Source: Streptomyces fodineus
GTDB lineage: Bacteria > Actinomycetota > Actinomycetes > Streptomycetales > Streptomycetaceae
Length of the DNA: 64,000 nucleotides
Direction: 5' to 3'
Assembly (NCBI RefSeq): GCF_001735805.1
Contig: NZ_CP017248.1
Location: forward strand, 6,200,001 to 6,264,000
A program made the translations under genes and the position numbers. The notes beneath the pieces were generated by a model. The model worked only from the letters and a program-made list of their open reading frames with translations. It was not told the origin of the DNA and searched no databases. This document shows positions 1-7,460 of the stretch, one piece after another (within the stretch, counting starts at the first letter, position 1; the number at the start of each line of letters is the position of its first letter).

Positions 1-972
1 GTCTCGTTCTACGACGTCGCCTCCGACCGCCACCTCGGCACGACCGAAGTCCCGGCCGAACCCCATGAGTTGTGCTTCGACCCCACGCACCGGCTGCTGT
101 GGTGCAGCACGTCGTACCGCTCGGGCTACTACCACGCCAACAGCGGCCGGAGCACCCGGCTGACCGCCATCGACGCCGACAGCCGCCGGATCGTGGAGGT
201 CATCGACCTCGCCCCCGAACACGGCCCGCACGGGCTGGCGTTGGACCCGGCACGCGGCCGCCTCTACGTCAGTGTGGAGGGCTCGGCGGACCGCCCCGGC
301 GGCGTGGTGATCATCGACACCGCCACTCGCCGTCCCCTGGGCAGGATCGACACCGGGGCGCCCGGGCCGCACTGGTTCGCCATCGATCCGACGGGCCGCA
401 GGGGCTACGCCACCAACAAGGAGGCGCCGTTCGTCTCGGTGGTCGACCTCGACCAGGGCGCCCTCACCGCGAAGGTGGAGGTACCGGGCAGCGAGGGCCT
501 GGCGGTCTCCGCCGACGGCACGCAGGTCTTCGTGGCCGCCCCGTACCTGGGCGCGCCCGAGGGCCACACACCAGGCATCCGCGTCATCGACGCCCACACC
601 CTGTCCGTGACCGCCACCCTGCCCACCGAGCATGTCGTCGTGCCGGTGCATGTGACGCCGACGGGCAGGCTGCTCGCCGGCCAGCTCCGTATGACCCCCG
701 ACCCGGCGTCCCACCTCGGCCGCCAGGCACCGGGCCGCCTCACCGTGTTCTCGGCGACCACCCAAGAACGCCTCGGCGAACTGGAGGTCGGCCTCTTCCC
801 CCTCACCGTCCACTCCTCCCCCGACGGCCGGCTCGCCTACGTGGCCTGCGTCTCCTCGTCGACGGTCGACGTCATCGACCTGGAGACGATGAGCACCCTG
901 ACCCGGCTGGACATCCCGAAGCGGGGCGAACCGGGGGCGCACGGCCTGGCGTACCTTCCGCGGGCGGCCTGA
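1..972 (+). CDS. YVTN/beta-propeller repeat protein (5' end outside window)
   Basis: The reading frame is open from base 1 to the TGA at 970-972, so the start codon lies upstream of the window. The roughly 320 visible residues are built of repeated blades of the YncE/YVTN type: stretches such as HGLALDPARGRLYVS, HWFAIDPTGRRGYATN and HSSPDGRLAYVA, each followed by an Asp-rich strand such as VIDLDT. This pattern is a seven-bladed beta-propeller surface. Such proteins are usually secreted or surface-bound and mediate binding; no catalytic residues can be assigned. Whether a signal peptide is present cannot be judged without the N-terminus. It converges with the gene ending at 1018. Confidence 0.8.
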   Translation, partial: VSFYDVASDRHLGTTEVPAEPHELCFDPTHRLLWCSTSYRSGYYHANSGRSTRLTAIDADSRRIVEVIDLAPEHGPHGLALDPARGRLYVSVEGSADRPGGVVIIDTATRRPLGRIDTGAPGPHWFAIDPTGRRGYATNKEAPFVSVVDLDQGALTAKVEVPGSEGLAVSADGTQVFVAAPYLGAPEGHTPGIRVIDAHTLSVTATLPTEHVVVPVHVTPTGRLLAGQLRMTPDPASHLGRQAPGRLTVFSATTQERLGELEVGLFPLTVHSSPDGRLAYVACVSSSTVDVIDLETMSTLTRLDIPKRGEPGAHGLAYLPRAA

Positions 973-1017
973 ACTGGGGGGGAAGGCGTCTGGCCGGTGC
1001 CGCACGAGGCGGCGTCG

Positions 1018-1695
1018 TCACTCCGGGTGCTCTGCGCCCTTCGGTCGGCGGCGCCGGCCCTGTGGGGTGAAGGTGAAGCTGTCTGCGAACGTACCGTCGC
1101 CACAGCGGACAGCGAGGAGCAGCGGTTGTGTGCGTGCCGGTGGCCAGTCGGCCTCGGTGCCGGGATCGGTGCCGTTCCACAGGTGGAAGGACACCATCGG
1201 CTGTGCGGGATCCTCGGTCACATAGCCGAGCGTCTTTCCGTAGAACGGATTGGTGCCGCCGAACAGCACCGACGGGGGGCCGAACGCGGTCGTCACGTCG
1301 GCCCAGACCCGATCGCTTCGGCCCCACTGACGGACGGCGTCCCGCAGGGCCGCGTACGCCTCGGCATCCAGGACCCGGTCGGGCTTGAGCCATCCCTGCC
1401 GGCGCGCGAACTCGGCGTACACAGAAGCCACGCTGTGGCCATGGTCGCCCGGAAGCAAAGAGCCGAACGCGCCCTTCACCCCGGTCGGGCTCCATCCCCC
1501 CTGCCGGCTCCAGGCGCGCTTCTGCTCCTCCCAGACCTCAGGGCGTCGCTCCAGGAAAAGGAGGTGGTTGACGACGATCCACATGGACGCCTCCACGTCC
1601 CCGTACATACCCGGCCTGCGCAGCATGCTGTTGAGCTGGTCCACGAGGTGGGTACGCATTTCGTCAGGCGCTGCGAGCACCGTTTCGCAGGTCAT
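1018..1695 (-). CDS. Conserved hypothetical protein, unknown function
   Basis: A 225-residue soluble protein with no signal peptide or membrane segment. I chose the ATG at 1695 because residues downstream of it (MTCETVLAAPDEMRTHL) look like a normal folded protein, while the longer in-frame extension to 1881 is a Cys/Arg/Pro-rich shadow of another frame. Visible features are a helical N-terminal half rich in Trp (VWEEQKRAWSRQGGW, RQWGRSDRVWADV) and a beta-rich C-terminal half. I do not recognise the family and assign no function. It overlaps a possible small ORF ending at 1664. Confidence 0.65.
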   Translation of the reverse strand: MTCETVLAAPDEMRTHLVDQLNSMLRRPGMYGDVEASMWIVVNHLLFLERRPEVWEEQKRAWSRQGGWSPTGVKGAFGSLLPGDHGHSVASVYAEFARRQGWLKPDRVLDAEAYAALRDAVRQWGRSDRVWADVTTAFGPPSVLFGGTNPFYGKTLGYVTEDPAQPMVSFHLWNGTDPGTEADWPPARTQPLLLAVRCGDGTFADSFTFTPQGRRRRPKGAEHPE

Positions 1696-1894
1696 GCCGA
1701 CAGTCTCGCGCAAGCCCCACCCTGCGGGAGCGCCGGGTGCACCCCGACTCGGTCCGCCTCCGGTACGACAGCGAGCACACGCCGAGGGAGATCCCGATCG
1801 AGAAGGAGTTGGCAAACCCCACGACGAAGTCGGTGCCGTGCCGCTCCAGCCACACGAGCACCCGGGGAGCACCGCGGTCACTTGGTCGCCTCAT
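1664..1894 (-). CDS. Possible small protein with one membrane-like segment
   Basis: A 76-codon frame begins with ATG at 1894 and reads MRRPSDRGAPRVLVWLERHG, followed by a moderately hydrophobic stretch (FVVGFANSFSIGISLGVC) and an Arg-rich tail. Its 3' end overlaps the start of the downstream gene at 1695, an arrangement that would fit translational coupling. There is no strong ribosome binding site and I recognise no homologue. The basic, Arg-rich tail could equally be a GC-rich shadow. Low confidence. Confidence 0.25.
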   Translation of the reverse strand: MRRPSDRGAPRVLVWLERHGTDFVVGFANSFSIGISLGVCSLSYRRRTESGCTRRSRRVGLARDCRHDLRNGARSA

Positions 1895-2029
1895 ACCGCG
1901 ATCCTGCCGAGCCGGCCGGACGACAGGCATCCACCCGGGAGTACTGGGGGTGGCAGCCGACGGCGCGGTTCGGGGGCCGGGGGAAATTCGTGTGGTGCGA
2001 ACTTGTGGCGGCGTAGCTCGTTGATCACC

Positions 2030-2658
2030 GCGTCGAGCGGCGGGTGGACACACTGACGAGGGCACGTATCTGCTGGTGGTGGAGTCGCAGGGGAAGGTGG
2101 ACGAGCGCAAGCGGGGCAGCTGGCCGTACTACCTGTCCTACCTGTACGAGAAGTACCGCTGCGAGCCGGTGCTGATCGTCATCACGCAGAGCAGCAGGAC
2201 CGCCGAGTGGGCCTCGCGTCCGATCCGGTTCGGCTTCCGGGACTGGCACTCGCTGACGGTGCGTCCGCTGGTGCTGGGTCCGGGCAACGTGCCTGGCCGC
2301 CGCCCTGCGGACCATCGATGCGGACAGTGCCGCAGTCTTCGTGCAGTTGGTCGACTCCTGCCTGGCCGACCCCCAGGCGAAGCAGATGTGGAGGGACCCG
2401 ATGACCGCGATCCAGTACTTCTGGCGACACCCGCTGGCACAGCAGGTACGCGAGGAAGGCAGGGAGCAAGGCCTGGAACAGGGCCGGGCTGAGGCCAAGG
2501 CCGAGATGATCCTGCACATCCTGGAATGGCGCGAGGTTGCCGTGCCCGATGCCGTACGCGACCGCGTGCTGGCCTGCACGGATCTGGACCGGCTCGAAGC
2601 CTGGGCCCAGCGGGCCGTCCACGCCACCGACGCGGCGGAGTTGTTCGACGCGGAGTGA
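2030..2658 (+). pseudogene. Decayed Rpn-family PD-(D/E)XK nuclease/transposase-like gene
   Basis: Three pieces in different frames together resemble the Streptomyces Rpn-like (recombination-promoting nuclease / putative transposase, PD-(D/E)XK) family. The first reads VERRVDTL near 2032. After a frame change the next reads GTYLLVVESQGKVDERKRGSWPY from 2061 and runs to about 2295. The C-terminal piece reads FVQLVDSCLADPQAKQMW and ends EVAVPDAVRDRVLACTDLDRLEAW, in another frame from about 2296 to 2658. The E-S-Q-G-K piece corresponds to the nuclease core strand. The N-terminus and roughly the segment between core and C-terminal helices are missing. Stops at 2014 and 2022 close the upstream frames. 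Such genes are mobile, variable chromosomal accessories, and this copy cannot make the full protein. Confidence 0.7.
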
Positions 2659-2767
2659 GCGAGCGGGCGACCTGACGGGCGGTCGCCCGGCCCGTGTCTG
2701 CGGCATCGTGTTCCGCGCTCTCGGTGGCGGGCCGGACAACAGCCTTCCAGATGGCCGGACATGCTCC

Positions 2768-5128
2768 TCAGCTGACGTCCGACGGGTCCAGGCGGTAGAT
2801 CGTGGACTGGTTGGTGGAGGAGGAAGAGGACGAGGAAGAGGACGAGGAAGAGGACGAGGACGACTTCGAGTTCGAAGAGCTCGCGGTCTTGCTGTACGCA
2901 CTCTCCTTCACCAGCGCCCCGTGCCTCTTCACCCAGGCCGTCACCTCGGACGACACGCTGTTGCCGGCTCCCCCGGGGCCGCCGCCCATCATGCCGCCGC
3001 CGAGCTGGACGTAGTGCAACTCGCCCTTCCTGACCAGCTCCTCGAGCTTGGCGACGGTCATCGCCTTGTCGGTGCCGGTGAAGCCCCACATGGAGATGAC
3101 CGGCACCTTGGCGCTCAGCTCGATCCGGGCCGCGCTCTGCGAGTTGGAGACCGCGAGCAGCCAGGTGGCGCCGTCCTGATGCTTCTTCAGGTACGCGATC
3201 AGCTCGCTGTTCGCGCCGCCCATGCCGCCACCCCTCATGCCGCCGCGCATACCGGCTCCCGCTCCCGTACGACCGCCCGTGCTTCCCGAGCCGCCGTTCG
3301 GGGCGGTGCCGCCCGACGAGCCCTGGCCGCCGGGGAGTTCACCGTTCGCCCCGCCGCCCGGGAACCCACCGGCCTGCCGCCCGCCGGAAGCTCCGCCCGG
3401 CGCCCCGCCCGAGGTGCCCCCGGGTACGCCGTTCGGTGCTCCGCCGATTGCTCCGCCGGACGCGCCGGTCGCTGATCCGTCCGGCGCGGAGCCGCCACCA
3501 GGGAAACCGCCACCCGCCTCGGCGTTCCCGCCCCCCTGGCCGCCGTTCCGCCCAGGCATCTCCCCGCCGCCCGGGAAGCCCCCGGCGCCGCCCCGGCCAC
3601 CGGCCCCGCCGGGGCCGCCGCCGAAGCCGCCGTCCGTCGACGGACCGGCCGTCGGGTTCACCCCGCTCATGCCGCCGCCCGAACCGGACGGCACCGACCA
3701 GGCGTATGCCGTCGGCCCCGCGAGCGCGGCGACGACCGCCGCGGCCCCGGAGGCCGCGAACAGCCGTACCCGGCCCCCGGAGCGGAAGACGAACAGGCCC
3801 ACGATCGCCGCCGCCATGACCACACCGACGGCCGGCCACAGCCAGGTGTGCCAGCCGGAGGCCCGGCGGAGGAGGACGATCGCCCAGCCGGCCGTGCCGG
3901 CGAGACCCGCCGGCAGGACCCATGCCCAGCGCTTGTCGGTGCGGAACGCGCGCAGCAGCAACACGCCGCCGCCTCCGCACAGCGCCGCGATGCCCGGCGC
4001 GAGGGCGGTCGTGTAGTACGGGTGCATCGTGCCCTCGGCGGTCGCGAAGGTGACGTAGTGCAGGACCGTCCAGCCGCCCCAGAGGACGAGCGCGGCCCGG
4101 GTGAGGTCGGTGCGCGGGGCGCGGCCGCACAGGATCAGGCCGGAGACCAGCGCCACGGCGGAGAAGGGCAGCAGCCAGGAGATCTGGCCGCCGAGGATGT
4201 GGTTGAACATCCGGCCGAGACCCGCGGAGCCGGAGAAGCCGCCGCCCCCGCCCCCGCCGCCGTTGCCCTCGCCGCCGAGGAGGCGGCCGAGGCCGTTGTA
4301 GCCCGTGATCAGGTTCCAGGCGGTGCCGTCCGTCGAACCGCCGATGTAGGGCCGCTCGGAGGCGGGGACCAGGGACACGGTGACCGCCCACCAGAAGCTG
4401 GAGACCGCCAGGACCGCGCCGGCGAGCAGCAGGTTCACGATCCGCCGTACGAGCCTCGGGCGCGCGGCGAGCAGGTAGACCGCGAAGACGGCGGGCAGCG
4501 CGATGTACCCCGCCAGCATCTTCGTGTTGAAGGCGAGGCCGAAACACCCCGCCGAGCCGAGCAGCGGCAGCAGCCGGCCGTTCCGCACCGCGCGCAGGGC
4601 GAGCGCCGCGCCCCCGACCATCAGCAGGACGAGGATCGTGTCGGGGTTGTTGTCCCGGTTGATGGCGACCGTGATGGGGGTCAGCGCGAGGACCAGCGCG
4701 GCCACTGCCGCCGCCGCGTGCCCGAACGTCCGCTTCACGCAGGAGTGCAGGATCCAGATCGCGCCGAGTCCGGCCGCGACCTCCGGCAGCATCATCTGCC
4801 AGGTGCCGAAACCGAGGATCCGGCACGACAGGCTCATGACCATGTCGGCGAACGGCGGTTTGTCGACGGTGAGGAAGTTCCCGGCGTCGAGCGAGCCGAA
4901 GAACCAGGCCTTCCAGTTCCGGGTGCCGCTGTAGACGGCCGCGCTGTAGAAGCTGTTCAGGCCGGAGCCCGACAGGTTCCAGGTGTAGAGCACGGCCGCC
5001 AGCAGCAGGACCGCGAGCAGCGCGGGCAGCGACCAGCGGGGTGCGCGCTCCGGCGCCCCGGCGTCCGGTGCCGGGGGAGCGGAGGTCGCCGTCGTGGCGT
5101 GGGGGAGGGGATCGGTGGCAGATGTCAC
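2768..5128 (-). CDS. GT39/ArnT-like membrane mannosyltransferase
   Basis: A 786-residue integral membrane glycosyltransferase. The N-terminal 500 residues carry about ten hydrophobic helices and the lumenal-loop pattern of GT39/PMT/ArnT enzymes (SFYSAAVYSGTRNW, DKPPFADMV, NRDNNPDTI), which transfer sugars from lipid-phosphate donors to acceptors outside the membrane. A long Gly/Pro-rich linker follows. The last domain (AYLKKHQDGATWLLAVSN, PVISMWGFTGTDKAMT) is the YkcA/B-related C-terminal domain found in bacterial putative mannosyltransferases. The protein ends in a run of about 16 serines. I chose GTG at 5128 (alternative 5131), seven bases after AGGG; the longer frame to 5527 has a shadow-like composition. 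It is divergent from the beta-lactamase-like gene. Confidence 0.82.
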   Translation of the reverse strand: MTSATDPLPHATTATSAPPAPDAGAPERAPRWSLPALLAVLLLAAVLYTWNLSGSGLNSFYSAAVYSGTRNWKAWFFGSLDAGNFLTVDKPPFADMVMSLSCRILGFGTWQMMLPEVAAGLGAIWILHSCVKRTFGHAAAAVAALVLALTPITVAINRDNNPDTILVLLMVGGAALALRAVRNGRLLPLLGSAGCFGLAFNTKMLAGYIALPAVFAVYLLAARPRLVRRIVNLLLAGAVLAVSSFWWAVTVSLVPASERPYIGGSTDGTAWNLITGYNGLGRLLGGEGNGGGGGGGGFSGSAGLGRMFNHILGGQISWLLPFSAVALVSGLILCGRAPRTDLTRAALVLWGGWTVLHYVTFATAEGTMHPYYTTALAPGIAALCGGGGVLLLRAFRTDKRWAWVLPAGLAGTAGWAIVLLRRASGWHTWLWPAVGVVMAAAIVGLFVFRSGGRVRLFAASGAAAVVAALAGPTAYAWSVPSGSGGGMSGVNPTAGPSTDGGFGGGPGGAGGRGGAGGFPGGGEMPGRNGGQGGGNAEAGGGFPGGGSAPDGSATGASGGAIGGAPNGVPGGTSGGAPGGASGGRQAGGFPGGGANGELPGGQGSSGGTAPNGGSGSTGGRTGAGAGMRGGMRGGGMGGANSELIAYLKKHQDGATWLLAVSNSQSAARIELSAKVPVISMWGFTGTDKAMTVAKLEELVRKGELHYVQLGGGMMGGGPGGAGNSVSSEVTAWVKRHGALVKESAYSKTASSSNSKSSSSSSSSSSSSSSSSTNQSTIYRLDPSDVS
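2820..2861 (+). repeat. 12-bp tandem repeat encoding a poly-serine tail
   Basis: The unit gaggaagaggac occurs three times in a row at 2820-2855, followed by half a unit. On the coding (minus) strand this spells alternating Tcc, Tcg and Tct serine codons near the C-terminus of the glycosyltransferase. The unit is a multiple of three, so copy-number slippage would change tail length without breaking the frame. Confidence 0.85.
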
Positions 5129-5276
5129 CACTGCACCCTGCAGACCGGCGATGGGTGCGCGCTGTGGTGCGCCTGGGCGGAAGCTGTGGGTCGGTGAAAG
5201 CCGGGTAAGGTCTCGAATCCCCCTTGGTAGGAACGGACGTGCAACCATCCGGCTGCCTCCGTGAGTCAACTGGGGC

Positions 5277-6200
5277 ATGAATTCCCGGACATCAAGGCGT
5301 ACCGGCGCGCTCGCCGCCGCCCTCGGCGCCGCGCTGCTCATACCGGCGGCCGCCGCCGCCACGCCGGCCGCCGCGGCCACGCCCACCGTCAGCTGTACGT
5401 CCGCCCAGGCGGGCCTCGCCGCCAAGCTGCAGAAGGACATCACGGCCGCCCTCGCGAACCGCGGGAGCACGGTCGCCCTCGGCCTGTACGACCGCAGCAC
5501 CGGCACCACCTGCACCCTGCGCGCCACCAGTTCCTACGACTCGGCCAGCACCGTCAAGGTCACCGTGCTCGCGACCCTGCTCTGGGACGCCAAGAAGCAC
5601 AACCGCTACCTGACCGACACCGAGACCTCGCTCGCCAAAGCCATGATCACCCAGTCGGACAACGACGCGACGACCAAGCTGTGGAAGCAGCTCGGCCTGA
5701 CGAAGATCAAGGGCTTCCTGGCCGCCGCCGGGATGACACAGACCGTGCCGGGCGCGAACGGCTACTGGGGCCTGACCCAGGAGAACGTCACCGACGAGCA
5801 GAAGCTGCTCAAGCTCATCACCGCCAGGAACGGCGTGCTGAGCGACAACTCCCGCGCCTACATCCTGAAGCTGATGGGCGAGGTCATCCCCGCACAGCGC
5901 TGGGGCACCCCGGCCGGCGCGCCGTCCACGGTCTCCGTGCACGTCAAGAACGGCTGGCTGCAGCGCTCCACGCACGGCTGGCGTGTGCACAGCCTCGGCA
6001 CCTTCAACGGCGCCGGCCACGACTACATGATCTCGGTGCTCACGCAGGACGACAGCACCATGGACTACGGCGTCACCACCATCCAGAACGTCGCCAAGGT
6101 CATCCACAAGGACCTCGTGCCGACCACCCCCGGCACCGCGGTCTACACCCCGACCAGCCGGCCCAGCGAGGCGTTCGTCGCGGTGCCGCCGCAGAGCTGA
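5277..6200 (+). CDS. Secreted serine hydrolase, class A beta-lactamase-like
   Basis: A 307-residue exported protein with a Sec signal peptide (basic RTSRRTG then an Ala-rich core, cleavage about residue 34). It carries the penicillin-recognising serine hydrolase motifs in order: S-x-x-K as STVK at 91-94, SDN at 127-129, and KNG at 224-226 in place of the usual KTG. The fold and spacing match class A beta-lactamase / D,D-peptidase-like proteins (beta-lactamase2 family). The class A Glu166-type omega-loop Glu is not obvious, so true beta-lactamase activity is uncertain. Two cysteines (40 and 79) could form a disulfide. The ATG at 5277 has only a weak ribosome binding site. Confidence 0.8.
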   Translation: MNSRTSRRTGALAAALGAALLIPAAAAATPAAAATPTVSCTSAQAGLAAKLQKDITAALANRGSTVALGLYDRSTGTTCTLRATSSYDSASTVKVTVLATLLWDAKKHNRYLTDTETSLAKAMITQSDNDATTKLWKQLGLTKIKGFLAAAGMTQTVPGANGYWGLTQENVTDEQKLLKLITARNGVLSDNSRAYILKLMGEVIPAQRWGTPAGAPSTVSVHVKNGWLQRSTHGWRVHSLGTFNGAGHDYMISVLTQDDSTMDYGVTTIQNVAKVIHKDLVPTTPGTAVYTPTSRPSEAFVAVPPQS

Positions 6201-6265
6201 CGACGCGCGAGGCGGTTCACGAGGCGGTCTCCCGCCGGACACCCGCCCGCCCTACGGTGACGGGC

Positions 6266-7291
6266 ATGCGCCTGAGAACCGTACTCGCCACCCTGACCGC
6301 CGGCCTGGCGGCGGCCACCTCCCTGACCGCCGCCGGGCCCGCCGACGCCAACTCCGCGAGCAGCAAGGCCTGTTCGCCGTCGGTCTCCATCGACCGCTTC
6401 TCCGACGCGCTCGACAAGACGACGTACGACGGCACGTTCGTCGGCAACTTCTCCGCGCTCGCGGTCGACGGTGACGGTTCCCTCGCCGCGCTGGAGGACC
6501 GTTCCTCCCTGTTCGACCTGGACCCCAGGACCCTGCAGCCGCGGCGGGCCGTCCACCTCGCCGACGAGAAGGGCGCCGACCTCGACTCGGAAGGTCTGGT
6601 CATGGACGGCGACGGCACCCGGCTCATCACCTCCGAGACCGAGCCGTCCGTCCGCCGCTACTCCGCCGACGGCAGGATCCTGGACCGCCTTCCGGTCCCG
6701 TCCTCCCTCCTCGTCGCCCCGGCCGGCCGCGCCACCGCCAACCAGACCTTCGAGGGCCTGACCCTGCTGCCCGGCGGGCACACCCTGCTGGCCTCCATGG
6801 AGGACGCGATCTCGGGCGACTCGGCGGGGATCGTGCGCTTCCAGACCTGGCGGCGGCACAAGGACCACTTCAGGCTCGGCGCCCAGTACGCCTACCGCAC
6901 CGACACCGGCCTCGGCGTCCCCGAGGTCCAGGCCACCCCCGACGGCCGCCTCCTGGTCCTGGAGCGCGGCTTCACCCCCGGCGTCGGCAACACCGTCCGC
7001 CTCTACCTGGCCGACCCCCGCCACGCGACGGACACGAGCGGCATCGAGAACCTGACGGGACAGCCGGACGTCCGCCTGATCAAGAAGACCCTGCTGACGG
7101 ACATCGCCACCTGCCCCTCCCTCGGCGCCACGGCCAAGCAGCCCCAGCCCAATCCCCTGCTGGACAACATCGAAGGCATGACGATCACCGGCCGTGACCA
7201 CACCGGCCGCCTGAAGGTCCTCCTGGTGAGCGACGACAACCAGAACCCGGCCCAGACGACGAGGTTCTATTACTTGCGGGTACGCGTCTGA
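6266..7291 (+). CDS. Secreted esterase-like activity of phytase family protein
   Basis: A 341-residue secreted protein. The signal peptide runs from MRLRTVLATLTAGLAAATSL to about residue 28 (ADA cleavage). The mature part shows the pattern of the phytase-like/esterase-like beta-propeller family: FSALAVDGDGSLAALEDR, DLDSEGLVMDGDGTRLIT, FEGLTLLPGGHTLLA and LDNIEGMTI, with conserved D-E-G and F-E-G stations. Family members are predicted Ca-binding propeller hydrolases acting on phosphate or ester substrates outside the cell; no substrate is established. The gene lies 65 bp after the serine hydrolase on the same strand and may be cotranscribed with it. Confidence 0.8.
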   Translation: MRLRTVLATLTAGLAAATSLTAAGPADANSASSKACSPSVSIDRFSDALDKTTYDGTFVGNFSALAVDGDGSLAALEDRSSLFDLDPRTLQPRRAVHLADEKGADLDSEGLVMDGDGTRLITSETEPSVRRYSADGRILDRLPVPSSLLVAPAGRATANQTFEGLTLLPGGHTLLASMEDAISGDSAGIVRFQTWRRHKDHFRLGAQYAYRTDTGLGVPEVQATPDGRLLVLERGFTPGVGNTVRLYLADPRHATDTSGIENLTGQPDVRLIKKTLLTDIATCPSLGATAKQPQPNPLLDNIEGMTITGRDHTGRLKVLLVSDDNQNPAQTTRFYYLRVRV

Positions 7292-7305
7292 CGCTGGGCG
7301 GTCGA

Positions 7306-7362
7306 CCACCCCAGGGGCGCGGGGAACTGCGCGACCAGCCACAACGGACCCGCAGCCGCATA
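7306..7362 (+). repeat. Streptomyces interspersed intergenic element
   Basis: The stretch containing cccaggggcgcggggaactg followed by cgcgaccagccacaac and acccgcagcc matches, from memory, a short sequence that recurs in very many copies between genes of Streptomyces chromosomes. Here it sits 15 bases after the stop of the phytase-family gene. It may act as a transcript end or processing site; its function is not established. No second copy was noticed in this window. Confidence 0.6.
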
Positions 7363-7460
7363 CGGCCGAACCCGCGGAGCGTTTTGTTGCAGGGGGATGA
7401 AATCGGCCCCCATCCGCGTTGGTGTCTTCCGGTAGAGCAGGTCGACAGGGAGGCACCGGC

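Noticed and set aside
1018..1881. Longer version of the unknown protein starting at 1881
   Set aside because: The additional 62 residues are Cys/Arg/Pro-rich and overlap another frame; ATG 1695 gives a normal N-terminus.
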